The notes: a model not told the origin generated them from the letters alone. 64,000 bases of DNA from Dyadobacter psychrotolerans (GCF_004349265.1 NZ_SMFL01000008.1:62001-126000); one strand, 5' to 3'; shown: positions 35,919 through 45,151, numbered from the stretch's first letter. A program made the numbers and translations.

Positions 35919-36881
35919 ATGGAAACGGTGCTTTTTTATTTCGTTCTGATCAACATTTTTACCATTCTGGCCGGGTATGTTTTTGTGCGAAAATCCATGG
36001 TCTGGCCAAGCTGGCTGCTCCTTGTTCTGTCTGTGCTGATCGTTCATATTCTTTTTCTAAATCAGCCATCTGTTCTCAGAATGTTTGTGCTGATTACAAC
36101 TGCTTTCACCGGCATGAAGGTTGTTTCAGCAACGGTTGGTTATCAGGATAAAACCAATAAACTGACTTTTAAACAATGGTTGTTTTTCTGCCTGACCTGG
36201 GCAGGAATGAAGGCTGACATATTTGAATCTTTGGGGGCCAGTCCATTACCGGGTGGTAGACAAATGATTGTTTTTGGTACAAGCAGAATCGGAATTGGTC
36301 TGTTACTGGTTTTTGGAGCGCATAGGGTTGTTCTGCTTCCGTTAAATCCTGATGTAAGTTATGTTTTAACCAGCCTGATGCTGCTGGTCGCGTTTAGTTT
36401 GATACTGCACTTTGGACTGTTGAATATCAGTGCCGGTATCTGGCGGTTTTTTGGTGTAAATACGTATTTCTTGTTTAATGCACCTTTGAAAGCATCAAGT
36501 CTTACGGAATTCTGGAGTAAGCGGTGGAATGTTGCATTCAGCGAGATGACTTCCATCACAATCTTCCGGCCACTGAAAGATAAGTTGGGCAGCGGGCCCG
36601 CGCTAATCATTGCGTTTCTTTTCTCAGGACTGTTACATGAGCTGGCCATCAGTGTTTCGGTAAAAAACGGTTATGGTTTACCCATGCTTTATTTTATAAT
36701 CCACGGCTGTGTTGTATTAATTGAAAAAGTGCTGTTTAGGAAAAACATCCTTTTCCTGCAAAACAAAATTTTTGCAAAACTTTGGGTACTTTTCTGGCTT
36801 GTTGCACCGATTCCACTGCTGTTTCATTATAAGTTTATGCAGGAAATTGTGTGGCCGCTCGCTGGATTAACTTTAAGATAG
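35919..36881 (+). CDS. Wax-ester-synthase-like / MBOAT-type membrane acyltransferase
   Basis: A 320-residue multi-pass membrane protein related to the plant-type wax synthase and MBOAT acyltransferases. The diagnostic piece is FWSKRWNVAFSEMTS at about 193-207 with FSGLLHELAIS further on; H240 in LLHE corresponds to the invariant active-site His of membrane-bound O-acyltransferases. About eight hydrophobic segments surround it. Such enzymes move an acyl chain to a hydroxyl acceptor, making esters of alcohols, sterols or glycans. Substrates here are unknown. The gene lies 7 bases after the small membrane gene and 2 bases before the SRPBCC gene. This is the most informative member of the operon, because it points to ester-lipid synthesis or surface acylation. 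Confidence 0.82.
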   Translation: METVLFYFVLINIFTILAGYVFVRKSMVWPSWLLLVLSVLIVHILFLNQPSVLRMFVLITTAFTGMKVVSATVGYQDKTNKLTFKQWLFFCLTWAGMKADIFESLGASPLPGGRQMIVFGTSRIGIGLLLVFGAHRVVLLPLNPDVSYVLTSLMLLVAFSLILHFGLLNISAGIWRFFGVNTYFLFNAPLKASSLTEFWSKRWNVAFSEMTSITIFRPLKDKLGSGPALIIAFLFSGLLHELAISVSVKNGYGLPMLYFIIHGCVVLIEKVLFRKNILFLQNKIFAKLWVLFWLVAPIPLLFHYKFMQEIVWPLAGLTLR

Positions 36882-36883
36882 TT

Positions 36884-37357
36884 ATGGGAAATTTTATTTT
36901 ATATACAGAAATTAATGCTTCGGTTGATCTTTGTTTTGACCTGTCAAGAAGCATTGATCTTCATTTGACTTCAATGGAAAAAACAGATGAAAAAGCGGTA
37001 TCAGGAGTAACAGAAGGCCTGATTGGATTAAATGAGCAGGTTACCTGGCAAGCAAGACACTTTTTCATACCAATGAAGCTTACTAGTAAAATAACTGAAT
37101 TTTATTATCCACATACTTTTACTGATGAAATGGTTGAAGGGCCGTTTCAAAAGATGAAACACAAACATTCATTTGAGGAAAGGAGCGGTCATACACTTAT
37201 GACTGATGAATTTGAATTCAGCTCACCTTTTGGACTTTTAGGTAAACTGGTGGATTTCATTGTTTTAAATAGTTACATGACCGCTTTGCTTCGCAAGAGA
37301 AACGAAGTAATAAAGTTGCATGCCGAAAAGGATTATCACAAATTACCCGAAGCCTGA
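36884..37357 (+). CDS. SRPBCC (START/cyclase-like) superfamily protein
   Basis: A 157-residue protein with the polyketide-cyclase/START-like fold that forms a hydrophobic ligand pocket. FILYTEINASVDLCFDLSRSIDLHL at the N-terminus, TWQARHFFIPMKLTSKI in the middle and the long C-terminal helix FGLLGKLVDFIVLNSYMTALLRKRN are the expected order. The ATG at 36884 comes 2 bases after the acyltransferase stop; a longer frame from 36851 overlaps that gene and is rejected. In this operon it might carry or present a lipid or act on a small hydrophobic intermediate, which is inference. Its end overlaps the tail of the convergent DUF1801 gene by 22 bases. Confidence 0.82.
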   Translation: MGNFILYTEINASVDLCFDLSRSIDLHLTSMEKTDEKAVSGVTEGLIGLNEQVTWQARHFFIPMKLTSKITEFYYPHTFTDEMVEGPFQKMKHKHSFEERSGHTLMTDEFEFSSPFGLLGKLVDFIVLNSYMTALLRKRNEVIKLHAEKDYHKLPEA

Positions 37358-37680
37358 CTGAGCAACTTTGCCAAAAGATTATAATCCACTTCCTGTCCCT
37401 GTTTAATCGTAGCTGTTTTACGATCGGGACTGGTTGTTGAAGCAAAAAAACCTTTAATGTCTTCGAGCTCACCGGCATTGAAAATACTAAAAGAAACTTT
37501 GTCCTTGGCAATAGAGATAACCGCAGCGTAATGACCGTTTTTGAGATAATGCGGTTTGCCATACTGCACCCGTTCCACAATTTCAGGAACCGTATCGTAA
37601 ACTGCTTTGCGAAGGTTTTCACAAATTGCAGACTGCCACTCCGGCAGCTTTTGAATATAATCTGTAACTTCCTGGTTCAT
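37336..37680 (-). CDS. DUF1801 (YdhG-like) domain protein
   Basis: A 114-residue small protein of the DUF1801 family. VTDYIQKLPEWQSAICENLRKAVYDTVPEI gives the N-terminal helices, and EIVERVQYGKPHYLKNGHYAAVISIAKDKVSFSIFN the beta-sheet core (both only partly matched here), with the usual hydrophobic GKPxYxxNG turn. The family's function is unknown. The gene is convergent with the SRPBCC gene and their 3' ends overlap by 22 bases. It is separate from the five-gene operon, being on the other strand, and probably has its own promoter upstream at about 37690-37750. Confidence 0.82.
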   Translation of the reverse strand: MNQEVTDYIQKLPEWQSAICENLRKAVYDTVPEIVERVQYGKPHYLKNGHYAAVISIAKDKVSFSIFNAGELEDIKGFFASTTSPDRKTATIKQGQEVDYNLLAKLLSQASGNL

Positions 37681-37756
37681 TGATTTTTAGATTTAAAAGT
37701 TTGGTTTTTGGATTGATATCACAATAGTGAATAGAACTGGAAAAGGAATTCGAACA

Positions 37757-38443
37757 TTATCTTTTACAATTCCGTGTGAGTGCATTTGTATATCCTTCGG
37801 TAATGTGCTTGCTTCCCAGTTTTTTGCAAACATCATAAAATTTCCATGCATTGTCGCACTCCTTTTTTGTGAAGTAAGCCACGGACAGTTTGTAAGCTGT
37901 GTTTTGATTTAAACTATCAACCTCATATGAATTATTAAAATAGTCAATGGCATTGTTAAGTGCTGTTGTATCTTTCTCATTGTGGTACTTACTCATATAA
38001 ATGGTCCCTTTATCCGTTAAAATATTTGAGCTGCGGGGATTTAAGACTAGTCCTTCATCAAACTGTTTTAACGCATTGGGGATATCCTGAAATGAATAAT
38101 AGATGGCGCCAAAACCCCAGAATGCATTTTCATTTTCGGGATCAAGAAGCCATGCTTGATTGAATCGGGACATGGCGGTCTGTACATCGCCCTTGTAAAA
38201 AAGGTTAAATCCATTTCTAACAAACGCTTCTGATGCTTTGCGGCGGGTGCCTTCCCGGGCAATACTTTCATCTATTAATTCTTGATCCGCAAGCTTTTGC
38301 TTATCATTTTTTGGTTGATTTCCATATTTGGGTAAAAGTCGCATATCCGTTTTGGCTTGTTTATTCCAGTCTTTGTAACTTATTGTTTGAGAAAAAGAGA
38401 TACTTGTCCAAAGAGTAAAAGCAGCAGTCAGAAGAAATTTCAT
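37757..38443 (-). CDS. Exported tetratricopeptide-repeat protein
   Basis: A 228-residue protein with a signal peptide (MKFLLTAAFTLWTSISFSQ) and TPR-type helical repeats from about residue 75: AFVRNGFNLFYKGDVQTAMSRFNQAWLLDPENENAFWGFGAIY, then a second unit around DIPNALKQFDEGLVLNPRSSNILTDKGTIY, and a third, less regular, around NNAIDYFNNSYEVD (only short parts of each are typical). TPRs bind other proteins in the periplasm. No catalytic motif is visible and its partner is unknown. It lies alone on the minus strand, between the DUF1801 gene and the decayed antitoxin. Confidence 0.85.
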   Translation of the reverse strand: MKFLLTAAFTLWTSISFSQTISYKDWNKQAKTDMRLLPKYGNQPKNDKQKLADQELIDESIAREGTRRKASEAFVRNGFNLFYKGDVQTAMSRFNQAWLLDPENENAFWGFGAIYYSFQDIPNALKQFDEGLVLNPRSSNILTDKGTIYMSKYHNEKDTTALNNAIDYFNNSYEVDSLNQNTAYKLSVAYFTKKECDNAWKFYDVCKKLGSKHITEGYTNALTRNCKR

Positions 38444-38609
38444 GTTTGATTGGGAGGTTTTGAGTAAAAGCGAAGGCTAAATTAAAGATTGTAGGTTAAT
38501 TCATGATGTTATTGACGGCTTTGGGCTGAATCAGTACTAAATAAATTTTTGTATATTTAAACCTAATAATCCATTTTGAGAGCATTGTTTAAAGATAAAT
38601 CGCGCTGCC

Positions 38610-38816
38610 ATGATCAAAACAATTGTTACGCCTGAGAATTCGAATATTTCTATAAAGATTCCGGAGTCCTATATCGGGTAGCAAATTGAAGTGATTTTGT
38701 ATGCCGCAGATGAGCTTGTCAACCACGAAAAGCCAATTCGTAAAACGTCAGAATACAGAGGTAAATTGAATTTAACCGCAGAGCAATACGCTGATTTTCA
38801 GAATTCATTAAAGTAA
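38610..38816 (+). pseudogene. Decayed small antitoxin-like gene with an in-frame stop codon
   Basis: From ATG 38610 the frame reads MIKTIVTPENSNISIKIPES then YIG, a TAG at 38679-38681 where a Lys codon would be expected, then QIEVILYAADELVNHEKPIRK and EYRGKLNLTAEQYADFQNSLK to TAA 38816. The N-terminal MIKTI..P..Y-I-G-K-x-I-E pattern and the downstream RGKLT-type tail are those of small Bacteroidota antitoxins that pair with PIN toxins. The C-terminal toxin-binding tail is missing and no toxin follows before the minus-strand gene at 38857, so the module is a remnant. Family assignment rests on memory of the pattern. Confidence 0.65.
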
Positions 38817-38856
38817 TCAGATCCGAAGAAACTTGAACAATCCTGATTATCTTTCA

Positions 38857-41800
38857 TCACTTAACCTGAATCCGCACTCCCTCACTATGCGCTGTAAACT
38901 CCGGCGCGTACATACATTGCACAGTTGTGATGCCGTTACTGAAATCGCCGTCGTGGGTTACGAAAAGCGAATATTCGAAGACGTAGGTTCCTTTTTGTAA
39001 GTAGTTAAAAAAGAAATTGGTGCCTGCATCTTTTGTGCTTTCATAATAACCCAGTCCTCCCTGCCATTTGTAGCCGCTCAATACATTCACCGGTTCAATT
39101 GCGGATGCGCGCATGTCTTTCATGTGTACATATTCCATATCGCGGTCTACACGCAACTCAATTCGAACTTTAATTTTATCGCCAACATGCAGCGCAGTGC
39201 TTTCATTAACTGGGGACAATACCGGTCCGATATCCGAATTTTTCTCAATAAATAGTTTCTTCGCTATTTTGAGCGGCGTTTCAGCAAAAGTGATTTTGTC
39301 CAGATCTTCGAAATACTGCCAGTAAACAGCACCCCAGCTTGGCAGGTTATTTACGGAATTATTCATGAGATCCACCTTAATGTTACCCATAGCAGATTTT
39401 ATGTCAGCAGCTTCAAAAGTTTTTTTCAAATAACCGGTACCGGCTTCCTGTTTTTCTTGGCCGGATTTAATGGTTAAGTCTCCCAGGCTAATCTGTACAT
39501 CGGTTTCTCCGGAAAGCCATTCCGTTCCTTTCAGCAGCATGGCGTAACAGGCTTCGGCGGTAGCTTTACTACTTTCCCAGTGGTTGGTTTGTTTGTTTTT
39601 TAACAGCCAGGTTCTCATGGCATCCACCGTTTTAGTGTCGTTGCTTATTTCATCGAATGCTTCTATCAGCAATGCCTGACGTTCGATCGGTGCCTGGTAC
39701 CACCACCATCCTTTGGCAGTTTCCCAGGTCATGCCTGTTTCTTCATTTACAATAGCGGTTTCCTTTAATGATTTCAGGATGGCTTTTGGGGTACTTTTGT
39801 CTTTTGAACGGTGCAGGGTGAGTGCAATCATTCCCTGCATGAATTTGGTTTGTGAAACCCAGTCTTCTTTGAGTTGTTTTAGAAAATAATCATGTGCAGT
39901 TTGAAAAGCCGATGGAACTGCATGGCCCGGGAAAAAGCTGCGCATATATAAATACTGCACGATCAGCGGTGATGGCCGGTGCAAACTCAGGTTTGTTTTG
40001 TTTCTGATCAGTTGGTTGTACTCTTCCTTCATTTTTAAATCAAGAAATCCTATTGCCTGCCATAGTAAACTGTTTATTTTTTCTTCCTGATCTTTTTGAA
40101 TCGCGTTTATTTTTTTCAGATGACCAATTCCCGTCGTGATATATTGGGTCATATAGCGGTCAGATGTTCCGCCTTTAAACCAGACAAACCCGCCGTCCGG
40201 ATTTTGTGATTGTTTAAGTTTGTCAAAACCGGAACTGAGCTCACGGCTCATGCGCACCATATCAAAAAGCAATCCGATATTACGCTTTTGCTCCGTTTCG
40301 GATTTCGCAGTCAAAAGCCAGGGCATTTCTTCAAGTAAAACTGATTTTAATTCCTGATTCTTTTCCAGGTTGCTTTGAAGAGCGGTCGTATCCAGTGTTT
40401 TCCATGTATCAAAAACCTTTCGGATTTTGGACGAACTGTTTGCCACAAGCGCCGCAAGTGAATTGGCATAATACCCATTCCAGGTTTGTTCTGCACACTC
40501 ATTTTTAAACTCCATCAGCGTTGGCAATGCCTGCACCGCGTACCAGGCAGGATTTGAGGTATATTCGACAGTCAGTGATTCATTAACCAAACTTTTGGAA
40601 TTACCTGAATTAATCAGTTTTTCAAACCTGAAATTCCTGCTCCCCTTTCCGCTCATAGGCAGCGGCATACTTTCCGTCACCAGCATGCGGTTGCTAAGTA
40701 CAGGTAAAACTTTTTCTTCTCCGTCCGAAAATGATCCTGCTTTGGCAACGATGCGCCAGGTTAATGTTTTTGTAAAATGAAGCGGAACTTGCAAGCTAAA
40801 TTGGATAGGCTTGCTTTCCCTGGCATTCAGAGTGATGTTTTGTTCAGGATAGAGATTTTGGAATATGTCGTCAACAGCTTTGTTTGTTTCAGTATCGAAC
40901 AACTGAAAATTGACTGTGCCTGTAAGCACTTTATCTGTTAAATTAACAACCTTAGCACTGAAACTAATTTTGTCACCCTCGCGCAAAAACCTCGGCGGAT
41001 TCGGCTGAACCATCAGATCTTTTTGGGTGACAATTTCCCTGCTGCTGTATCCGAATGCAAGATCTTTTGTATGTGCCAGTGCCTGAAATTTCCATCTTGT
41101 CAATGCATCCGGCATGGTAAACGAAAACTCAATTTCTCCCTTTTTGTTGGTTTGCAAGTCGGGAAGGAAAAAGGCTGTTTCGTTGAAGTTCTTCCGAATG
41201 CTTACTTCCTTGGAGACATCTTTTTTCTCCTGTGTTTCCGCTCCAGTCAGATCCTGTTTCTTTTGAACTCCATATCCAACTACTACAACTTCCTCCAAAG
41301 CCTTTTGGTCATTCAATCCAATGCCGGCAACGGCTCCTGCCATACTTCGCATTTGCGGCGTCATGGTTCCCCTGATCATAATCCGGTTGTTAAAATCGAA
41401 TGTCAGCAACTGATCATATCGTTTTTCAAAGTATTTATAACTTACAGGTTGACCATAACGGATCAGTGCTGCAACCTGGCTGAAATTATCATTGGCAGTC
41501 CAGCTGCTACCCGCATAACTTGCCCATACGAATGGTTTCCGCCATTGATGTTTATAAAACTGATCCAGTGAGATGTCGTACATGGATCCCAGCATTTCGG
41601 CGGCTACTTTATCTGTTTTATAACCTGAAATTTTAACCTTCCATTTTTCCTGGCTGCCCGGAAGCGTTTTGTCGCGGAACGACGCATATTCAATTTTTAG
41701 GTCTTTGTTTGTCCACGGAACCCTTATCGTTTCCTGAAACTGGAACACACGGTTGTTTTTAACAAATACATAATTCACTCCGTATCCACCACGGTCTTTC

Positions 41801-44800
41801 TCCGTCGCTGTGAAAACAAAGGTTCGCGACTGAATATTGAGGACAGAAAAGTCGTAAGATTTGCCTGCTACATTTTTTCCTGAAACATTAATGATCAGAA
41901 AAATATCATCAGCTGATGATCCTATTTTTATGCTTGTCCTTTCTCCCGGCTCAATTGGTTTGCTTTCTTCTGTATATAAATATTGCGGCTGGTTTGGCCT
42001 GTCACTTTTAGGATCCGTAAGTTCAATGTATTTGATGTCCCTTATATCTTCACCGGACGGATCGCCGGTGCTTATTTCGATCTTGTAAAATCCTGGCAGA
42101 AACATTTTTTCGGAAACATCAAACTTTTGCTTTACCGAAAGTTGGGCCGTTTTTTCAAGAAAAATATCTGCCTCAGGCCAGTTTTTAAATTCTGTTTCCC
42201 CGTCATATTCATCGTTTGGAAAGCTCTTTATATATTCTTCTTTTGACATCACGAATACGTCCGGACGTCCCCAATACCTCGGTCTGATCAAACGGGTTTC
42301 GGGCAGGAGTTTAGTCACCTTCACTTTAATTTCACGCGGCAGAAACATCCCGTTCATATTTTCGGTACTGATCGCCAGATTTTTCAGGCTGTCGGCAGCA
42401 AGTTTTTCCGGAATTAAATTTTTTAATAAAAGTGATTTGTAGCTTACAGATACAGTCGTCTGGCCGCTTCTGGTTTCGCCATTGCTGTCGGTGATGTCTG
42501 CGTAAATGGTGTAGTTAAATACCGGATCCAGTTTTTGGCTGATTGATAAATCTGGTAACGCTTTGAAATTGATTGAAAATTTTCCGCCGTTATCTGTCAC
42601 CGTAGTTCCGTTTGTTATTTCCATCGATGAGGTTGGCGGGAACCATCCGCGGGAAAATCTCCGTAAATAGGGGAAATGGGAATTTCTGACAACACGGTAG
42701 GAAACCTTTGCTCCGCTGATAGCATTTCCTGCATAGGCAACGGCATTTCCGGCGATTTTTATTGTGTCGTTAACTTTGTAAGTTCCTTTCAGTGTATCGT
42801 AGGAAACTTCAAATTTTGGTCTTTTATAGTCTTCTACATGAAATGAAATCTGGTCATCCTCATTAGCTTCAATTGTGAAAAGGCCATTTAGCTGTCCAGC
42901 CGGCAGGGTAAACTGTCCCGAAAAGCTTCCGTATTCATTTACCTTTTTTATTGTCTTTTCTATTTCCTTACCATTAGAATTTAGCGTTACAACAATTTCC
43001 TTATTTCGATCTTTTAAAACTTCATTGCCTTTTCTGGCAATTCCTTTGTAATGAATAACCTGCCCCGGACGATAGAGGCTCCGGTCGGTAAAAAGAAAAA
43101 CTTTTTCTACCGGTTGGTTGTCGTCGGCTTCCTGGCTGTTGTAATAAGTATAAACCTGATGTTCTGTAATAAGCGTGTCCTTTTGATACGTTATTTCCAG
43201 CGTCTCATTACTTTGCAAGTTTATTAAATACTCTTTTTTTCTAACAAAATACCCATTGACATTGGAAGTGTAGGTTTCTCGTTTTTGTTTTTGGTATGAA
43301 ACCGTTTTGGCATCATATCGGCTGGTCCAAATTGTAGCTTCCGCTCCGGATAACGGCTGCCCGGTGTTCCTGTTTAATACAAAATAAGAATCTCCGCGTT
43401 GGACAAAGCTGATTTCGGATACGGAAAGTAATCTGGCGCCCATCGTTTTTTGTCCGATATCAAAATTTGCATCGGTTCCTGCAAGTAATACATATTCTCC
43501 AATGGGTAAGGCATCGACGTTGACTTCAACACTGTGAGCCTGGTAATCTTTGAGATCCGGCAGCGTTTGTTCCCAGCGGCGGACGATCGGGGCCAAGGTC
43601 AGTAGGTTCCATTTTTGTTCCTGTGCGCCTTCATTTAAATATGCCTTAATGGTTTCGGTCGCTTTAATGAGTCTGAGATGAAGCTTTGATATGTTCTTGT
43701 AGGTTACAAAAACGCGGAATGGGTTGTTCGGAAGATTTACGCTTTCTGCTGAAAATTGAAGGGTTTTTTCACGGATACGGCTTAACAGGTTGGATGCATT
43801 AATGCCACCCTCGGAATCCGGACTTGCTTTGGTAATTTGTTCGCAAAGCAAAGCTGCTTTAATTGTTTCAAAACGGGATGTTGTATCCTGTAATGCCTGA
43901 GATTGCATCGCCTTGTCAAAATGACTGGATGCAATAAGGTAAGAAGCCTGAGCAGCTGCCGGGAAATTCGGATACTGGCTTACGATATGGTTGAGAGCTG
44001 TACGGTAAAGTTGGTTTTTATCAGGATGAACTGATTTTTGACTGACATACTGTAATCTTAGGACATCCACATCGATAAGGGCATCCGGGTTTTTGTCGGC
44101 GAGATGAAAGGCAATCAGACTTTGATAAAGACGTAGTGCAAGCAATTGCAGCGATGCCGAATCTTTACTTTCAAACTTTCTGTTTACAAAATCCGCCGCA
44201 GGTTCAAAGGCAGAGGCACTGCTGATTGCAAACGAATATGCCGGTTTCTGAATATCCCTTTCATCGGAAGAAAAGTATTTTAAAGCCTCATGTGTGAGCA
44301 GGTCATACAGCGTCGGGCGAAGTTTAGGGGTGTTTCCTTTTACAAGAATATCACCATATTCCTCCAATTTTAGCAGCTGAAGTTGTTTTTCATTTTTTAT
44401 AGAAAGCAGATAAAGCTCGCGGATTTTTTCATGAAAATCTTTGGTTCCCCAGGTTGCAAAATCATCGTTTTTAAAATCGGTTGTTTGCGTTCGGTTATAG
44501 AGATTCCAGCGAACACGGTTGTAGTGGTTAAGATATAAGCCGGCAAGCACACTGGTTAAAACAGACTTGACAGGTTCCTGGCTTAGATTTACCTCTTTCT
44601 CCATTTCTAAAATGAAAGGTGAGTTACCTGTTTCATTGGTTTCCGGCTGGAAGCCTGCCATGTAAATTGCCGCTTTAATCAGCTGCGGGTTATTCTTTTC
44701 TTTTTTGGCTTTCTGGTAAATGTTCCTGACTTCTTCCAGTGCGGATTTTGGCAGACCTTTGTTCTGAAAATCATCGACAGTTTTCCAATGGTTATGGTAT

Positions 44801-44892
44801 GTTTTGACTGTATTTTGCCCTGTCGCCGCAAGTGCAAAAAGAAGCATGATCAGAAAAATGCTTTGTATGGAACGGCAAAGTGATTTTTTCAT
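38857..44892 (-). CDS. Giant alpha-2-macroglobulin-family protein with CAEQ thioester and SusC-like signature
   Basis: A 2011-residue exported protein of the alpha-2-macroglobulin family, which traps or binds proteases and other targets. The signal peptide is MKKSLCRSIQSIFLIMLLFALAATGQ with start at 44892 (44940 is a longer in-frame option). A helical N-terminal region of about 350 residues precedes macroglobulin domains; the MG2 domain is marked by VFLFTDRSLYRPGQVIHYKG near residue 600. The A2M domain starts at about 1240 (ETAFFLPDLQTNKKGEIEF). The thioester motif CAEQ is intact at C1466-Q1469. Between MG and A2M domains, at about 1199-1219, is LEEVVVVGYGVQKKQDLTGAE (here split: EEVVVVGYG, then QKKQDLTGA), a match to the SusC plug signature at the bait-region position. 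The gene is divergent from the RND pump genes. Confidence 0.92.
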   Translation of the reverse strand: MKKSLCRSIQSIFLIMLLFALAATGQNTVKTYHNHWKTVDDFQNKGLPKSALEEVRNIYQKAKKEKNNPQLIKAAIYMAGFQPETNETGNSPFILEMEKEVNLSQEPVKSVLTSVLAGLYLNHYNRVRWNLYNRTQTTDFKNDDFATWGTKDFHEKIRELYLLSIKNEKQLQLLKLEEYGDILVKGNTPKLRPTLYDLLTHEALKYFSSDERDIQKPAYSFAISSASAFEPAADFVNRKFESKDSASLQLLALRLYQSLIAFHLADKNPDALIDVDVLRLQYVSQKSVHPDKNQLYRTALNHIVSQYPNFPAAAQASYLIASSHFDKAMQSQALQDTTSRFETIKAALLCEQITKASPDSEGGINASNLLSRIREKTLQFSAESVNLPNNPFRVFVTYKNISKLHLRLIKATETIKAYLNEGAQEQKWNLLTLAPIVRRWEQTLPDLKDYQAHSVEVNVDALPIGEYVLLAGTDANFDIGQKTMGARLLSVSEISFVQRGDSYFVLNRNTGQPLSGAEATIWTSRYDAKTVSYQKQKRETYTSNVNGYFVRKKEYLINLQSNETLEITYQKDTLITEHQVYTYYNSQEADDNQPVEKVFLFTDRSLYRPGQVIHYKGIARKGNEVLKDRNKEIVVTLNSNGKEIEKTIKKVNEYGSFSGQFTLPAGQLNGLFTIEANEDDQISFHVEDYKRPKFEVSYDTLKGTYKVNDTIKIAGNAVAYAGNAISGAKVSYRVVRNSHFPYLRRFSRGWFPPTSSMEITNGTTVTDNGGKFSINFKALPDLSISQKLDPVFNYTIYADITDSNGETRSGQTTVSVSYKSLLLKNLIPEKLAADSLKNLAISTENMNGMFLPREIKVKVTKLLPETRLIRPRYWGRPDVFVMSKEEYIKSFPNDEYDGETEFKNWPEADIFLEKTAQLSVKQKFDVSEKMFLPGFYKIEISTGDPSGEDIRDIKYIELTDPKSDRPNQPQYLYTEESKPIEPGERTSIKIGSSADDIFLIINVSGKNVAGKSYDFSVLNIQSRTFVFTATEKDRGGYGVNYVFVKNNRVFQFQETIRVPWTNKDLKIEYASFRDKTLPGSQEKWKVKISGYKTDKVAAEMLGSMYDISLDQFYKHQWRKPFVWASYAGSSWTANDNFSQVAALIRYGQPVSYKYFEKRYDQLLTFDFNNRIMIRGTMTPQMRSMAGAVAGIGLNDQKALEEVVVVGYGVQKKQDLTGAETQEKKDVSKEVSIRKNFNETAFFLPDLQTNKKGEIEFSFTMPDALTRWKFQALAHTKDLAFGYSSREIVTQKDLMVQPNPPRFLREGDKISFSAKVVNLTDKVLTGTVNFQLFDTETNKAVDDIFQNLYPEQNITLNARESKPIQFSLQVPLHFTKTLTWRIVAKAGSFSDGEEKVLPVLSNRMLVTESMPLPMSGKGSRNFRFEKLINSGNSKSLVNESLTVEYTSNPAWYAVQALPTLMEFKNECAEQTWNGYYANSLAALVANSSSKIRKVFDTWKTLDTTALQSNLEKNQELKSVLLEEMPWLLTAKSETEQKRNIGLLFDMVRMSRELSSGFDKLKQSQNPDGGFVWFKGGTSDRYMTQYITTGIGHLKKINAIQKDQEEKINSLLWQAIGFLDLKMKEEYNQLIRNKTNLSLHRPSPLIVQYLYMRSFFPGHAVPSAFQTAHDYFLKQLKEDWVSQTKFMQGMIALTLHRSKDKSTPKAILKSLKETAIVNEETGMTWETAKGWWWYQAPIERQALLIEAFDEISNDTKTVDAMRTWLLKNKQTNHWESSKATAEACYAMLLKGTEWLSGETDVQISLGDLTIKSGQEKQEAGTGYLKKTFEAADIKSAMGNIKVDLMNNSVNNLPSWGAVYWQYFEDLDKITFAETPLKIAKKLFIEKNSDIGPVLSPVNESTALHVGDKIKVRIELRVDRDMEYVHMKDMRASAIEPVNVLSGYKWQGGLGYYESTKDAGTNFFFNYLQKGTYVFEYSLFVTHDGDFSNGITTVQCMYAPEFTAHSEGVRIQVK

Positions 44893-44986
44893 GGCTTGTG
44901 AAGCGGAGGTAGTAAATCGGATATTTTTTACTGGATGCAAAAGGAATTAATATTCCATAAAGTCCGGCAAATTTTATTGATCGTGA

Positions 44987-45139
44987 ACAGAAATTAGTTT
45001 GCGACGGAATAATATACAGAAATTAATCAATTGTAAAAGTAAAAATGTAACCCGTTGCCACTTTGTACAATATGAAGTATCTTTAAATAGCTCTTTTACA
45101 GAAATGTAATTTATAGTTATACAAATTGAACAGAAATTA
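44987..45139. repeat. Four ACAGAAAT(TA) motifs between the macroglobulin and RND genes
   Basis: ACAGAAATTA occurs at 44987-44996, 45016-45025 and 45130-45139, with a shorter ACAGAAAT at 45098-45105. The first and last copies lie in an identical 16-base stretch GAACAGAAATTAGTTT (44985-45000 and 45128-45143). All are in the same orientation in the roughly 260-base gap between two divergent genes, so they may be binding sites for a shared regulator. Confidence 0.6.
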
Positions 45140-45151
45140 GTTTCAACGTTT

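Noticed and set aside
41023..41571. A 182-codon plus-strand frame inside the macroglobulin gene
   Set aside because: It is antisense to a coding region with well-defined domains and shows no family features.
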